NCBI GenBank assembly: GCA_028583685.1
Contig: JAMXIF010000031.1
Span: forward strand, 5,937,387-6,001,386
DNA length: 64,000 bases
DNA from: Petaurus breviceps papuanus
Lineage: Eukaryota; Chordata; Mammalia; Diprotodontia; Petauridae
Reading direction: 5' to 3'
Made by a program: the position numbers and the translations under genes. Below the pieces are notes generated by a model, which worked only from the letters and a program-made list of their open reading frames with translations, was not told the origin of the DNA and did not search any database. How positions within the stretch are numbered: position 1 is the first letter of the stretch; every line of letters starts with the position of its first letter. This document shows positions 9,912-22,199 of this stretch, piece by piece.

Positions 9912-10625
9912 TAAAGGGTTATAAAACTGTGCATACACTTTGTTCCAGCGGTACCACTACTCAGTCTGTATCCCAAAGACATCATAAAATAGAGGAAAGG
10001 ACCCACATGTACAAAAATATGTATAGCAGCTCTTTTTATGGTTGCTAAGAATTGGAAATTGAGGGGATGCCCATCAATTGGGGAATGGCTGGATAAGTTG
10101 TGGTATATGAATGCAATGGAATACTATTGTGCTATTAAGAAATGATGAGCAAGCAGACTTAAGAAAAACCTGGAAAAACTTACATGAACTGATGCTAAGT
10201 GAAGTGAGCAGAACCAGAAGAATGTGTACACAGTAAAAGCAATATTGTGCCATGATCAACTTTGATGGATGTAACTTTTCTCAGTAACACAATGATCTAA
10301 GAAAATTCCAAAAAACTCATGATGGAAAATGCTGAGAAATCCAGAGAAAGAGCTATGGAGTCTGAATGAAGATTAAAGCATACTATTTTCTCTCTCTTTT
10401 TTTTTCTTTCTCATGTTTTTTTTTTCCCTTTTGTGATCTGATTCTTCTTTCATAGTTTGACCAATGTGGAAATATGTTTAATATGATTGTACATGTATAG
10501 CCTATCTATATCAGATTGTATGCCATCTTGGGGAGGTGAGAGGTGAGGGAGTGGGGAAATTTTGGAAATTAAAATCTTACAAAAGTTAATGATAAAAACT
10601 AAAAATAAATTTAACAAAAGAAAAA
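9912..10625 (+). mobile_element. L1 LINE, 5'-truncated: ORF2 C-terminus and 3' UTR
   Basis: The first part translates to the C-terminal end of L1 ORF2: AIKLCIHF.PAVPLLSLYPKD, then ALFMVAKNWKLRGCPSIGEW and MNAMEYYCAIKK. This parallels the human ORF2 end (PAIPLLGIYPKD, ALFTIAKTWNQ, TMEYYAAIKN). One in-frame stop (after DIIK) shows it is dead. The remainder matches the marsupial L1 3' UTR (agaaagagctatggagtctg, tgtttaatatgattgtacat) and ends in an A-rich tail. Confidence 0.9.
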
Positions 10626-11139
10626 AAGAATGAAATATTCACTTCTCCTCAGCAGCCTGTTCAGAGTAAGGCAGAGAGGTGGCCTAACACATTTCAGAAA
10701 ACTTCATCAAGGTTTAAAAGAGAATGGGATTTTTCTTAGACCTTAGCCCCAAATTTAGGTTTTTCGGATCCTGTTGCTGTATTTGGCAGTTACATTTTCT
10801 ATATTCTGCCAATTCAAATGATTACCATGAATCTATTTCTAGAAATGAATTTGTGGTAACTATATGAATGAAATATATATCTATGGATTTATGTATGGGT
10901 ACACATGCACACATATGCATGTGACATACTGTGTACATGTGTATGTGTGCACATGAACATATCTGTACCTGATGAGCTCTTGCTGTGAGCCCCTATAACT
11001 CTTCTCCCATCCACTGCTCTGTCCTCCCAGATCTCTGGCTTCTCCATATCAATCACCAAACTGAAACACTAGGAGCCAAATGTGAACCTTACTCCATTAC
11101 TCTTCCTCAGGTCTTCTTTCTATTTTATTTATTCTATAT

Positions 11140-11360
11140 ATTGGAGCAAAAGGCTGCATGGGGTAGTGGGGAACATGTTTGCTGTGAATTCTGGAAGATC
11201 TTGGTAACCATTAGCTATGTGGACCTTGGTAAGTCATTAGCCTCTCAGTGTCCCCAGGCATTTCTCTATGACTAATAAGCTGGAGTGGAGTTCCAAAGCT
11301 GACCTAGGGAAGGGAGCTTCCATACTTGGAGTTCCATGATGAAATTATTGGTTCAGTTCA
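11140..11360 (+). repeat. THER1-like CORE-SINE
   Basis: Head tgcatggggtagtggggaac, then ttggtaagtcattagcctct, then caggcatttctctatgacta and a ttccatgatgaaat end. The stretch 10640-11130 before it holds only an alternating purine-pyrimidine segment (about 10870-10970). Confidence 0.65.
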
Positions 11361-11364
11361 AAAA

Positions 11365-12180
11365 CAAAACATAAAACTGTCCATATACATTCTGAATAAA
11401 TACATAGAACTAAATATATTTGGGAGTTTCCTTTCTCATATAAGTATATGAGTATCCTTAACTCCTTTGCACCAGGGCATTGACAAATGCATTCCTGTTA
11501 TATTGTTAGTTTAAAAGGTTGAAAAACATCTCAGAGAAAGAAAGACAGGGACCTCACACGTTGTGCCCATAGTCATCACTTATCACCAGTTTTCAGGATC
11601 ATTTTTCCACTGTTTTACATGATTTCAAACCTACCAGCCAGTAACACTCACAACAATGAAAGATAATGATTTCAGGAAATGCACATCAAATGCCTTCAGC
11701 TTAGAGATGTTCATATTAGAGGCAGCTACTTAATGAGTTTAAATTAACTAATCATTTGTTCAATCTGATCTGAAGAAGTGAGGGAAGGGTAATAAGGTTT
11801 TATGAACTGGAAACAGAAAAGTTGCTAAGAACTTATCTGTGTTTCCTATTGAGAAATGCCGGATAGCTCAGACCAATGCAGGCATACAATTTTCTTTTCC
11901 CCCAGATGTAGGATGGTGAGCTGGGACCAAGTCAGGAGGGCAAGGACTCAAAAACAGACTTCTTAGAAATGCCAAAAAGATCTGCTGTGTTCATTGTGAT
12001 TGGAGGAAAATAATAGCTGGGATTTTGCTGGAGATCAGAGGGCTAAAACATGACAAGCCTGTGTCTAAATGTCAGGAGTTTTAAATTAAAGTTAGAGAGG
12101 AAGGGGGATCTGTTTATGATTTTAAAGCTGCCAAAAGCTTAGTGTCAGGGCCATGATAGTTATATGTTTTTCCCCCTAAT
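11365..12180. other. Repeat-poor non-coding stretch
   Basis: No gene or clear repeat. The remainder to 12380 is also unassigned. Confidence 0.5.
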
Positions 12181-12384
12181 TAATGGGGTGAATTTAGCAT
12201 AATGGATCGAGGGTACAGAATGATTTTATCTTAGATGAAGGAAGAATAAATAAATAAATGATAAATATCATTTTCCTATATGAAGTGATGGAAATATAAA
12301 AAGGACTTAGTCCCTCAACTCTAAATCCTGAGTCCCAGGCTGAATTCTGAGATTTTAATACTGCCATTTCCAACCCCTGACATT

Positions 12385-12565
12385 TGCAGGACGAGCATGC
12401 ATTTTTAGATTTCAAATCCTGCTTCCACAACTTGCTGGCCCTGTGACTGTATGCAAAGTGTCCCTGCTCTCAGAACCTCACCAAGTTCATCAGTCAAATG
12501 GACATGATACATTTGCATTCTCTACTAACATGTTCGTTGTGAGATAAAGCAGCAGAAAAGGCGAG
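12385..12565 (+). repeat. MIR SINE
   Basis: The layout atttcaaatcctgcttccac, ctggccctgtgactgtatgc, catcagtcaaatggacatga and gttgtgagataaagc follows the MIR order with moderate decay. Confidence 0.7.
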
Positions 12566-12701
12566 CTATTGTTATTATAAGCACTGCTTGGAGTGCTTAT
12601 AGTAGCACTCCGGTCTATAAGTCCTCTACTGAAGGAGATCCAAAGAGTGCCATGGTCTGTGGCTGCCTGCAGGGTGCTTATGGTCTATTACTGGGCAAGT
12701 G

Positions 12702-12873
12702 TGACCCTCTAGGTCCTCAAGTGAGGCCCTTTGACAGAGTCACAACTTCACAGAACAAAAATCCCCTTAATAAAAAGATTTGTTCTATAAAACTTGAACT
12801 CAGTCGAAAGTCTCATACCCAAGGACCTAGAAGGCAACATGTGGCCTTGAGGTCACATGTTCTCCACCCCTGG
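12702..12873 (+). mobile_element. hAT-type MITE, family B, left end missing
   Basis: Starts inside the element (gtgaccctctaggtcctcaa) and keeps the central segment and the right end (catgttctccacccctg). It matches the complete copy at 13651-13853 over most of its length; that copy is only 0.8 kb away. Confidence 0.8.
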
Positions 12874-13194
12874 TAGAAGACTAGGAAAGCCATTCTCTTT
12901 TCTTTCCTTCAATCTCCATCTTCTGCTTTCCAAGAGAAAGCAGAAAATTATATTAGCAAATTATAAATTATTCTTATAATTTGGTCCCTGTTCCCTCTCC
13001 TCCCAGATAACATACATGACGGATTTCTCCTGAAAATATTGCTTTAACCCAAAGTTAAGTGAGTGACTTAGTGCAGAGAATTCTCTACCTACATGAGGCA
13101 TTTTTGGCAACTCTTGAACAAAAATACTGCGTGAGTACAATAGTCTTCAAAAGCAGGAAGAGCACGGGATGCTGGGGGCAACTACAGGATGTTG

Positions 13195-13380
13195 TGGCTG
13201 TTTGCAGATACTTAAAATCCTTTATTTGCTGTCTAGTATTTCCTAAGCAGTGTACTAGGCATTAGGGATACAAGAAAGAAAAAAATAAGAATCTTTTTCC
13301 TCAAGCAGATTATATTCTATTGGAGGGAAAGGGGGGTGTAATATGTTCACACAAAGAAAATACAAAATAATTTGGGAGAA
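13195..13380 (+). repeat. L2/CR1-clade LINE fragment
   Basis: The order gtactaggcattagggatac, tcctcaagcagattatattc, tattggagggaaagg follows the common L2/CR1 3' block. Confidence 0.6.
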
Positions 13381-13389
13381 AAGGAGGAA

Positions 13390-13646
13390 AGAAACACGCA
13401 TTTATTAAGCACCTATTATTTGCTAGGCACTGAACTCAGTGCTATCTCATTTGGTCTTCCCAAGGACACTGGAAGGTAGGTCCTGTTATCATCCCCTGTT
13501 AAAATGGAGAAATGGAGACATACAGAGGTTAAATTGTTTGCCTACGAACACACTGCTAGTAAATGTCTGAGGAGGGTGAGGAGGTAGAGGGTTTCAAATT
13601 CTGGTCTTCCTACTCCAGGCCCAGTGCTCTATCCACTGAAACACCT
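13390..13646 (+). repeat. L2 LINE 3' end
   Basis: Reads gcatttattaagcacctatt, tgctaggcactgaactcagt, gacactggaaggtaggtcct, and ends with ccaggcccagtgctctatcc. The MITE at 13651 follows directly. Confidence 0.75.
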
Positions 13647-13650
13647 TGAA

Positions 13651-13853
13651 CAGGGATGGGGAACCAGTAGCCTTGAGGCCACATGTTGCCCTCTAGGTCC
13701 TCAAATGCAGCCCTTTGACTAAATCTAAACCTCACAGAACAAATCTCCTTAATAAAATGATTTGTTCTGTAAAACTTGGACTCAGTCAAAAAGCTACACC
13801 CAAGGACCTAGAAATTTACATGTGGCCTTGATACTGCAGATTCCCCACCCCTG
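13651..13853 (+). mobile_element. hAT-type MITE, family B, complete
   Basis: CAGGGATGGGGAAC at the left and, reverse-complemented, CAGGGGTGGGGAAT at the right form the terminal inverted repeats. The interior is itself partly palindromic: ccctctaggtcctc near the left and caaggacctaga near the right, with facing acagaacaaat and atttgttctgt arms in the middle. No coding capacity. I could not see a convincing 8-bp target duplication. Confidence 0.85.
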
Positions 13854-13861
13854 AGTCCTAG

Positions 13862-14275
13862 ACCATTAAGAATTGGGAGCAGGGAAAGGGATCAAAAAAG
13901 GCATCATGCAGGAAATATCATTTGACCTAAGCCTTGAAGGAAGCTAGGAATCCAGACACAGGGGACAGCCTATGCAAAGAAATGGGGAGGGATATGGTAG
14001 GTCAGGTTTGAGGAACACCAAGTCTGCCGATTTGACTGGAAGGGCAAGTAAATGAGGCATAATATCAAAGAAAATTGGAGAAGTAGGTGGAAGCCATATT
14101 GTGGAAGGCTTTAAATGCTGGGGAAGAACAATTTGTATTTCATTCTTAGAGAAATGAATAGACCCTGAAGAAATTTCATCAGAGGATAGCATGATCATAC
14201 TTTGTGTCTTAGGAATATTAGCTTTTTAGAGGATAGAATCCAAAAGGGGTGGGCTAGAAGAAGGGGATCAACGAG
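13862..14275 (+). repeat. L2/CR1-clade LINE body fragment
   Basis: Matches the dispersed block gccttgaaggaagctaggaa, gacagcctatgcaaagaaat, tgtggaaggctttaaatgct, gaatagaccctgaagaaatt. It is non-coding here. Confidence 0.65.
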
Positions 14276-15120
14276 GTTGTGAGATGCTAAACTTAGAATA
14301 AACAGCCATGTGACCAGAGTCTTCCTTCACTGGAGACAAGCTGGATAGCGGTGACTGCCTGGGAAGACAAGCCCACCCATTAATAGATTGTTCCATAGTC
14401 ACAAAAACAAGCTTGTGAGTTAGTGGGTAAAGGACTTGTGCGCTGTTCCACTTTCTCTTTTCCATCTTTTCAGACAGAGCAGACAGATTTAACTTGAGTC
14501 ACTTATTCCTGTTTACACACCTTTGATTGTTGCAGTGATACAGATAAATGGTTGGATGTTGAAATCTGTCTAACTATATATCTCTCCACCTATCTGTCTT
14601 TATCTGTCCATCTATCTACCTACCATAATCCCTTTTTATAACATAATCAATTCTTCATTATTTTAGGGATATATCTTTAACTGCAAACTGAACATGCAAA
14701 GGGGGATGGTTGTGAAGGTTTTTTGTTTTTTCTTTTAAACTTCACAGGATTGATAAATTGGAACTGTTCTCTTTCAGGTTGGTAATTTGGAGGACACCTG
14801 GGGGCAAGATTGAGCCAATGTTAGTTTTATTATTTTTTTAAAATAGCCAGATTCATCCAATAGGTAGGGAATTTTAAAAATAATATATCAGGCTGTTCTC
14901 TTTCCATTTTACTAACGTAGTCTGTCTTTCATTTCTATTATATTGTAACCTTCAGTGTGGCTCAACAGAAAGGGTCCAGCTAACCATAGAGTAGAGATAG
15001 AAATGAGCTATGAAGATTTGGTTTCTACTCTTTATTGACTGGGAAAGGATGTGAATTCAGATGCCAGCTAACCCTCTCCACAGTACAATTGAGAGAAGTT
15101 ACCTAATTTTTAGTGAGAAT
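14276..15120. other. Repeat-poor non-coding stretch
   Basis: Contains a degenerate (TATC)n patch around 14570-14625 and nothing else I can name. Confidence 0.5.
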
Positions 15121-15124
15121 ATAG

Positions 15125-15720
15125 AAATGAGTAAGAGAGAGTCCTGACCTGCAAAGAACTTCTGTATAATAGAGAAGAATGACATGTACATAAACAACAA
15201 CCTCACAAAGCAAAATTTGAAATTACAGCAAGAGGTAAAAAGTATTATGAGAGTTCAGAGGAAAGCAGACTCACTTCTGTCTATGATCCTGGGATGGCTT
15301 CAGTCCAATCTAATCGAATAAACATTTTATTGAGTGGCTCTGTGCTAAGTGCTGGTGCTTAAATGAATAGAAAGGAAGATAGTTTCCGTGTTCAAGGAGC
15401 ATAAAATCCAATGGTAGAGGAGCAAGAAAGCAGGATAGGATAGGATGGAATATTAGAGGGTATCTTGTTCCATGTGGTTGAAAATAGGTAGGTCAGCAGA
15501 GGCAAAGAGAAGTGAGTTGAGTTTCTGCCCTGTATAAAGAAAGGCATTGGGAGGAGTTTGGTACTCTACCCTTCTACCCTCTAATCAGAGAGGAAAGGAG
15601 CCTGAGAGAGGTGGTGTCAATCAAGGCTTGAGTTAATATCATGGTGGTAAATTTGGAAGTGATGAGCTTATCCTGAGAGGAGCATCAGATGCAAAGTGAA
15701 GGTGGGAGTGACCAAAAGGA
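15125..15720 (+). repeat. Two L2/CR1-clade fragments in series
   Basis: The part from 15125 has cctgacctgcaaagaacttc and agaatgacatgtacataaac. From 15310 a new start reads aataaacattttattgagtg, ctctgtgctaagtgctggtg, tgttcaaggagcataaaatc. The 3' limit is vague. Confidence 0.5.
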
Positions 15721-15889
15721 ATACACTCACACTAAGATATGTAAAATGTGTATTAACTAGAGACATGTAAATATTGGATGGAGGAAACATTGCACAGAGA
15801 TGAGGCCAGAGCAACTTGGAGATAAAGCTACTTTCCATTGAAACTACTAATTGTAAATAAAGCCAATGGTCTTTTAAATGGTGGTGCAA

Positions 15890-17060
15890 AATGGGATTGT
15901 ATCACAAATATTTGATTGCTAAGCATTTTTTTAAATTCACAATTCAGTTCACTTATTTACTTGGTATTGAATGTGTAAAAAGCAAGGTCGACTAAAATTT
16001 ATTTGCATAGATGGTCTGTGTATGAGCTTTGTTTTCTACTCACTCACTCATTCAATCAGTCACCAGTCAGTTATTGAGCAGTAACCAACAGGTGAGGCGT
16101 CACAAATAGCAATTTGGAACAAGTTCTTGGGGACTCTTTTCCATCCAAACCATCAGAAATATATTTAAGAGCCCAAAGCTTGAGTGATAGAGTCATGCTG
16201 TGGTTATTTATAATAGACTGAAACAGAATCTCATAGGAAGTAAACTATTGCACAGAAAATGAACTCTAGCTGACTGGATTGCGTTTAACGATCCCACAAG
16301 TCTTTTGAGTTTGACCTATATCAAGTAATTACATCTGTAAATAACATCCCCTTGCCCTCCACTTGTATCCCCTTATTGCCTGAAATTATTCTTCCATCAA
16401 AATGAATTTCAGAGTTCTACTGTAGAATGTCCTGGTGACTTGTCATTTTTAGTCTAAAATCAATTAAGTTCATATGTGCTAGTAAGAGTGTGATGATTTG
16501 AAAGCTGTGCTTTCAAGTCCTAAATATGAGTTTTTGAATTGGTATTTGCTTTGAGATTCATGAGGGCAATCATACATTTTTGTATCTGACAAGAATGTAA
16601 CCTCTTGTAAACATCTTATAAATGGAAAATAGTTTTTCTTTTACTCCTAAGAAATATTCTTCCTCTTTCCACTTTGGCTAACCCATTCCTGATCCTAATG
16701 AATCTGTGTCCAAGTTCAAACAGGAATTAAGCTGTCTTACTCTTGCCCTAAATCTCATTTTACATGATTTTTCCCCAGCATCGCCCCCTGTGGACTGCAG
16801 GTGCCCTACAGCTGCTCTGCAATAAACCATGAAAATCAGCTGCCTTTGTGGTGTCTGAGGTAGCAAAAAGAGGTTAGCTTCACTTCAGGGCAAATTGGCA
16901 TCAATTTCTGTTTCTTTGACCAAAAGCATGGCATGGACTCAGAACACTGAACCAGAGATAAGAGAATCAGGAGACAAAGAGGAGAGGGAGGGGAGCAGAA
17001 GGCAGAGAGAAAGAAAAGAACTGTGCACATCCAAGTATGGTCATAAATGAAGGAAATAGG
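15890..17060. other. Repeat-poor non-coding stretch
   Basis: A short MIR-like tail with cactcactcattcaatcagt lies near 16030-16090. The rest is unassigned. Confidence 0.45.
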
Positions 17061-17064
17061 CACT

Positions 17065-17290
17065 GTCTTAATATGTTAAGCCCTTTTAAAAAATATTATT
17101 TCATTGGATCCTCATAACAACCTTGGGAGATTGGTACTATTATTTTCCCCATTTCCCAGTTGAGGAAACTGAGACAGAGATTATGTGACTTGCTCAGGGT
17201 CATATAGCTTGTGTCTCAAATCAGAGTTGAATTCAGGTCTCCCTGATTCCAAGCTCAGCACTCTATCCTCTGTGCCACCAGCTAGCTGCT
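17065..17290 (+). repeat. L2 LINE 3' end
   Basis: Shows atttcattggatcctcataa, gagattggtactattatttt, ttgaggaaactgagacagag, gtgacttgctcagggtcata, agcactctatcctctgtgcc. Good agreement with the L2 3' terminal region. Confidence 0.8.
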
Positions 17291-17359
17291 TTTCAGATAG
17301 GAAGAGGTCAATTTAGTGAACTTTGCATTTAGATCTGTTCCTCCTTGCCCCTCCTCCTC

Positions 17360-17490
17360 CCCCAGGATTATAGATCTATAGCTGGAAGGTGAAGGGATTT
17401 GCCTGAGGTTGCATAAACAATAAGTACAAGACCAATGATTCAGACTCAGGTGTTGGAATTCCAAATTCAGGATTCTTTTTGTTTCCCTGA
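17360..17490 (+). repeat. L2/MIR-related fragment
   Basis: gggatttgcctgaggttgca and ttccaaattcaggattcttt resemble the end of the gatcatagatctagagctggaa repeat that recurs near 18.4, 39.5, 46.9, 48.6, 54.9, 58.7, 60.6 and 63.7 kb. Confidence 0.5.
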
Positions 17491-18239
17491 ACTTTCTCTG
17501 CATCTGCCATTTCTACTCTGGTTCCAGACCCACCCTACCTTAAATTTTATGTAATGCACATACAACTTCATTCCTGAAGTCACTGTTATGGACTGATGGC
17601 CCAAGTGATCAGTCACATGGCTTTATCTTTGGTGGCACTGGCTCCCAGAACTTCTTTACTAGTGACTTGGCACATCTTCCAGTGAGCATGCTCCAAGGAG
17701 TTTTGTAAAAGGCAAACAAACCCTTATCCCAGCCAAAGTCTGATCTGTCATTCTGTTTAGTCTGCTCCAAGAGCCCGGACAGTATGACTGCTGAATCATC
17801 TGTATGCTATTCGATCCTATACAAATTGAAAGTCATGAGAGTACCAAGGTTGGAGTACCCCCAGAGAGTGTTTAGGCATTTGCCTGGGGGTTTGTGGATT
17901 AGCATCCTTTTCAAAGCAGGAGAGGGAGTAGTAATAATGTGGCAGCTGAGTTCTACCTCCCTCCTGCTTGTCTGGCATTATTACAAATGATAATTTCAGT
18001 CCTCCACAGTCTGTCTCCTTCCCTTATGCTTTCCCCAACCCCCCAAGGAAAAATCCTTCCATCGAATGGCTTAGCAGGCATTTGAGGATTTTTTTAAATT
18101 TGCTGGGTAAAAGCCTCCCCCCCCCAAAAATAAATAAAAACAAAATAAACAAACAAAAAGATTCCTTTAGATGCAATACATTTTCCAGGAGAACCCCAGA
18201 CAACAACAAGCTAAAGTGTTGCCAATCAACCATTGCAAT

Positions 18240-18560
18240 TAAAAATGAGATAATATTTATAAATCACTTACCATAGTGCCTGGTACATAGTAGGTGCTTA
18301 ATAAATAGGGGGTCCCTTCCCCCCAAGCCTAAGTCAGTCACGGAATCATAGAACTTTAGAGCTGGAAAGGACCTAGAATATTATCTAGTCATTCCCCTTA
18401 CCTTCCTCCTCCCTTATAGATGAAGAAGTTGTAGTGGGCACAGAGAGGTAGTGACACTTGCTCAAAGTCACACAAATAGTTCGAGTCAGAACTGGGGTTT
18501 GAGCCATGTCTCCCAACTCTCAAAGTAGCCTCTTTCCAATATAACCCCCTACATGGTTTC
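18240..18560 (+). repeat. MIR 3' tail followed by an L2-related repeat
   Basis: 18240-18310 is a MIR end (agtgcctggtacatagtagg). 18340-18560 begins atcatagaactttagagctg and continues agatgaagaagttg, acacttgctcaaagtcacac. The stretch 17510-18235 before it shows no repeat that I can name. Confidence 0.6.
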
Positions 18561-19084
18561 ATTTTTTTTCCTATATATAATTGAACTTATGCTGTGCTTT
18601 CAGTGTATTCTCTACCATGAGAGGGACTGATGTCTACTTCTACCTTATTTATGGAGTCCCTGCTCATCCTGAACTCTAGGTTATATTGATCTTTCTGTTA
18701 TACACATGGGATAAGCTGGCAGAGAGCATTGGGATGTTATATGTCAGTTTTCCAAGGAAGAAGTTGAATCCAACAAAAATACCCAAGCAGCAAGACTGGT
18801 CGCCTCTGGATCCCTGGATCCTGATCAACCCGTCCATGAGATGACACTGTGAGACCTCGAATGAAAAGGAACCAGTTGCTTGTTTGGGACCAAAGAATGA
18901 GCAGAAAGTAGAAGGTTGTTAACGAGACCACTGGGGCCACAAGTGTCCAGGGAGAAATACTTTAGTTCATTGTTTTCTTGGGTTCTCTTTGAACTTTTGT
19001 TGAGATTAAAGGAATTTTTGTTTTGTTTTGTTTTTGTTTTAGTCAAGTACAGTCAGAGACAGAATTAGCCTAAAAATTAGGGAG

Positions 19085-19265
19085 GAAATATATGGTGAAA
19101 GAAAAATTTGAACCTTGAAGTTAGCAGACCTTGGTTCTCATTCCAGGTCTGCCACTAATGACCTGTGTTACTTTGGGCAAGTTCTAGACTTCATTTTTTT
19201 CATCTATAAAATGAAGAATTGATTGTTAATCATCTTTAAGGTCCTTCACTCCTTTCTCAACACCC
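19085..19265 (+). repeat. MIR SINE
   Basis: ttagcagaccttggttctca, gccactaatgacctgtgtta, ctttgggcaagttctagact and ttcatctataaaatgaagaa follow the MIR order. Confidence 0.7.
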
Positions 19266-19269
19266 CAGA

Positions 19270-20560
19270 AAAAAAATTCTATGATTCTATTTTCAAGGAA
19301 TCAACAAAAGTTTCATGTCTAAAGTCCTCACTACCACTTGAAGTTAGTTTTGAGTATGATTGGTGGACCTTGGTCCATTTGGAAGCAGATCATCTCCTCC
19401 CTGAGAAGTCCATCTCCTTTCCTCTGTAATTATGGTGTACATCAGGAAAGTTATGAAAATCCCATTTGGAGAATATTGACTTAGAGAATGTTTGATTGAA
19501 TCAATAATTTGAATACTAAAGAACTCTTTCTCCAGCTAATTACATCTGGAGGACCCAAATGTTATCTATTAAAGAGAAAATGTGATCATTTATTCATTAC
19601 AGAAATAGAGAAAGTGTTAAGAAAAAAGTATACCTTGAAAATGGTCTCTTTGGACATTGAGTTATATGTTTAACCCACAACCATTCCAAGAGAGAGGAAT
19701 AAACAGATTTGCTGTTCAATATATGCATTTTGATTAGAGTAGAAATGAATTCCATTCCACAAATTGTGTGCTATTCTAAAAAGTTAAATATTAACCCAGA
19801 AGCATGAAAATACATTGAGTCACATGTGGACATACACACGCACATGCATACTTATACTTTTCAACAAATAAAATCTCATATCCACGAAGGACCAGGGACA
19901 CAGAGCAAAGCAGAGTAGGAAGCTTTGTGGATTAGGGTTATGCATTCAATTATTTCTTCCCATCTCCAGCACAGGTAGTAGAAATGTCCTCAGTTATTTA
20001 CACATTAAGCTCTAGGTCTTGACTTTCCATGCTGGTCACAATTTGTTATGGAGATAGAAATCAGTAAACCCAAATCTCCTTAAAACCTCATTATCAGGGA
20101 AACTTTGCCTGGGCGGCTGATTGATTTGCTTGCTTTACTGCTGGCTCATCATTGATCTGGTCAAGTGTTCGTCTTGGCTTGCTAAATATATTCCAGATGA
20201 ATCAAATGAGGTTTTTGATGTTTTAAAAGCAAATGAGCCACAGATTGCATATATTAGCTGAATCCTGGCACTCACCATGTCTTATCCTATTTCGATGCTG
20301 TAGCCAACTAATCAAGAAACACCACAAGTAATATAAGGAAGATATTTGTAGGTGTTGTAAAGAAAGGTTAAAAAAAAACAATACTTGGTCCCTGTAATCT
20401 AGTGCTCTAACAGACTAGAGAAAAAAAAAGAACAATGCTCCAAAGTATTTCAAAAACACTTTCATGTCTTCAAGAAAAGGACAAAATGGTATGTTTCTAA
20501 AGAAGATGCAGAGTAGTCTTGCACTTTTATCGCATTTGTTATGTAATTTCTGAGGGGCTC
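19270..20560. other. Repeat-poor stretch, possible conserved non-coding sequence
   Basis: No gene or clear mobile element. The part at about 20100-20290 is balanced in composition and rich in homeodomain/POU-like words (attgatttgcttgc, aaatgagccacagattgcat), unlike the decayed repeats around it. That it is conserved is inference. Confidence 0.3.
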
Positions 20561-20794
20561 ATTCCTTTCCTGGATCTGATTCTGATTCTCCCTCCTTTAC
20601 CACCATGCCTCAGTGGCTTCCCTTATCTCCTATGCCTCCACCCCTCCTCCCCAGAACGACCCCCACAGTCTCCTTCTCCTATTGCTGATTTCCTCTCAGA
20701 CCTTCCATTTTGGAATGGGACCGAGATGGTATAGCCTTTATTCTTTGCTACCTTTCTGGATTTTACCATGTCTCCCTCCTTTCAGAGGGTACCT

Positions 20795-20965
20795 TTCTAC
20801 TCCCATCCCACTTTACACCTTCCTTCTATATGCATTCTTTCTCCCACCTCCATCAGAATATAAGTTCCTTGATGGTAGGGACTGTCTTTCTTTTTTTGCC
20901 TATATTTGTATTCCCAATGTTTGACATATAGTAAGTATTTAATAAATCCTTATTGACTGACTGAC
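20795..20965 (+). repeat. L2-type LINE 3' end
   Basis: cagaatataagttccttgat, ggtagggactgtctttcttt, ttgacatatagtaagtattt, aataaatccttattgactga match the extreme 3' end, including the short tandem TGAC end. The C/T-rich text before it (20600-20790) is probably the upstream part of the same element. Confidence 0.75.
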
Positions 20966-21639
20966 CAGGTTTGGATTTTGCCTGTATAAAGGATAGACAT
21001 TGAGGTATGACAGGAGGGAAGTGTTCCAAGCACCCAAACTGTAAACCCAGAACCTTTCTAAATATTGCAGGACACTGGCTGCATTTGAGTGAGACAGTTA
21101 TTATCAGCAGTACCTTTGATAGTAAACATCCTGTTTGGGGATACTTCCCTAGTGCCAACTAAAGTGGTTCATTCTCTTCCACCTGTATATTCAGCCTTCT
21201 CCCAATGAAGCATAAAAAATCAATCTCAGCAGTAACAATGTGCCAGCCACCCCACTAGGTCAGTCTCACCTCCTAGCGCCTTAGTGGATTAAGACCTTTA
21301 CCTCTTCTTAACAACCTGCCAATAGGATAGAATCTCATAAATTGGAGTAAGCTGTAGGAGGGACTAGGGTGAAGTTTTACCAACCCCGTGTTGGGGCAAA
21401 GTCAAGTTTTTGGGACACCAGTTCCATGATAGCTGAATATGGCAACCCAGCACAAATCCTCTGGTTTGAATTCTCTTTGACTTTTCCCTCTACAAACAAT
21501 TGGCCAGGGAAGTGAGGATACATATGGTTTTTATGAACACACTCACCTTCTTGCTTTTCCCCACACACAGAATTCTTTTTCCCATCTCTGCTCCCTTGCA
21601 TACAGTAGCCCATGTTAAAATGTGGTACCTGTACATTTC

Positions 21640-22180
21640 CACCTATCAGAATCTCTTGCCTCTTTCAAAGCTCAGCTCAAGGACCATTTCCTTGAGGAAC
21701 TTTTCTGATCCTTCCAGTCTCTCATGCTTTTGAAATAATTGTAATAACTAATGTTTAATTAACACTTTAAGGCTTAGAAAGAGCTTTACATATATTATCC
21801 CATTGAATTCTAACAACAATGCTGTGAAGTAGCTGCCACCATTATCCACTTTATACAGATGATAAAATTAAGGCAGAGAAAGGGTAAGTGACTTTCCATC
21901 AGGTCTTCCTGATGCCCAACCCAGTGTTCTTATTTACTCTGCCAATTTGCCTTTTATTTTGTATGCATGTATTTATGTATAGACATGCACATATACATGC
22001 ATAGCATGTATAAACACATGTACACACACTATATATGTTTATATATAAATATTTGTGTATACTTGTGTTTTCCAGTAGTAGAATATAAGCTCCCTACACG
22101 CCCTGTTTCCTAAATGTATTCCTTTTCCTAGGGTCAAGCACAATAGTAGGCACTTAAGTAACACCTATTGAATAATCTGT
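21640..22180 (+). repeat. L2 3' end split by a second L2-type element
   Basis: The outer copy starts caaagctcagctcaaggacc and resumes at about 22070 with gtagaatataagctccctac, tagtaggcacttaagtaaca. Between lies another unit (21735-21955: ttacatatattatcccattg, tgataaaattaaggcagaga, aggtcttcctgatgcccaac) and an alternating purine-pyrimidine tract (21958-22070). Confidence 0.65.
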
Positions 22181-22199
22181 CATTTAGCCTTCAATTTAT

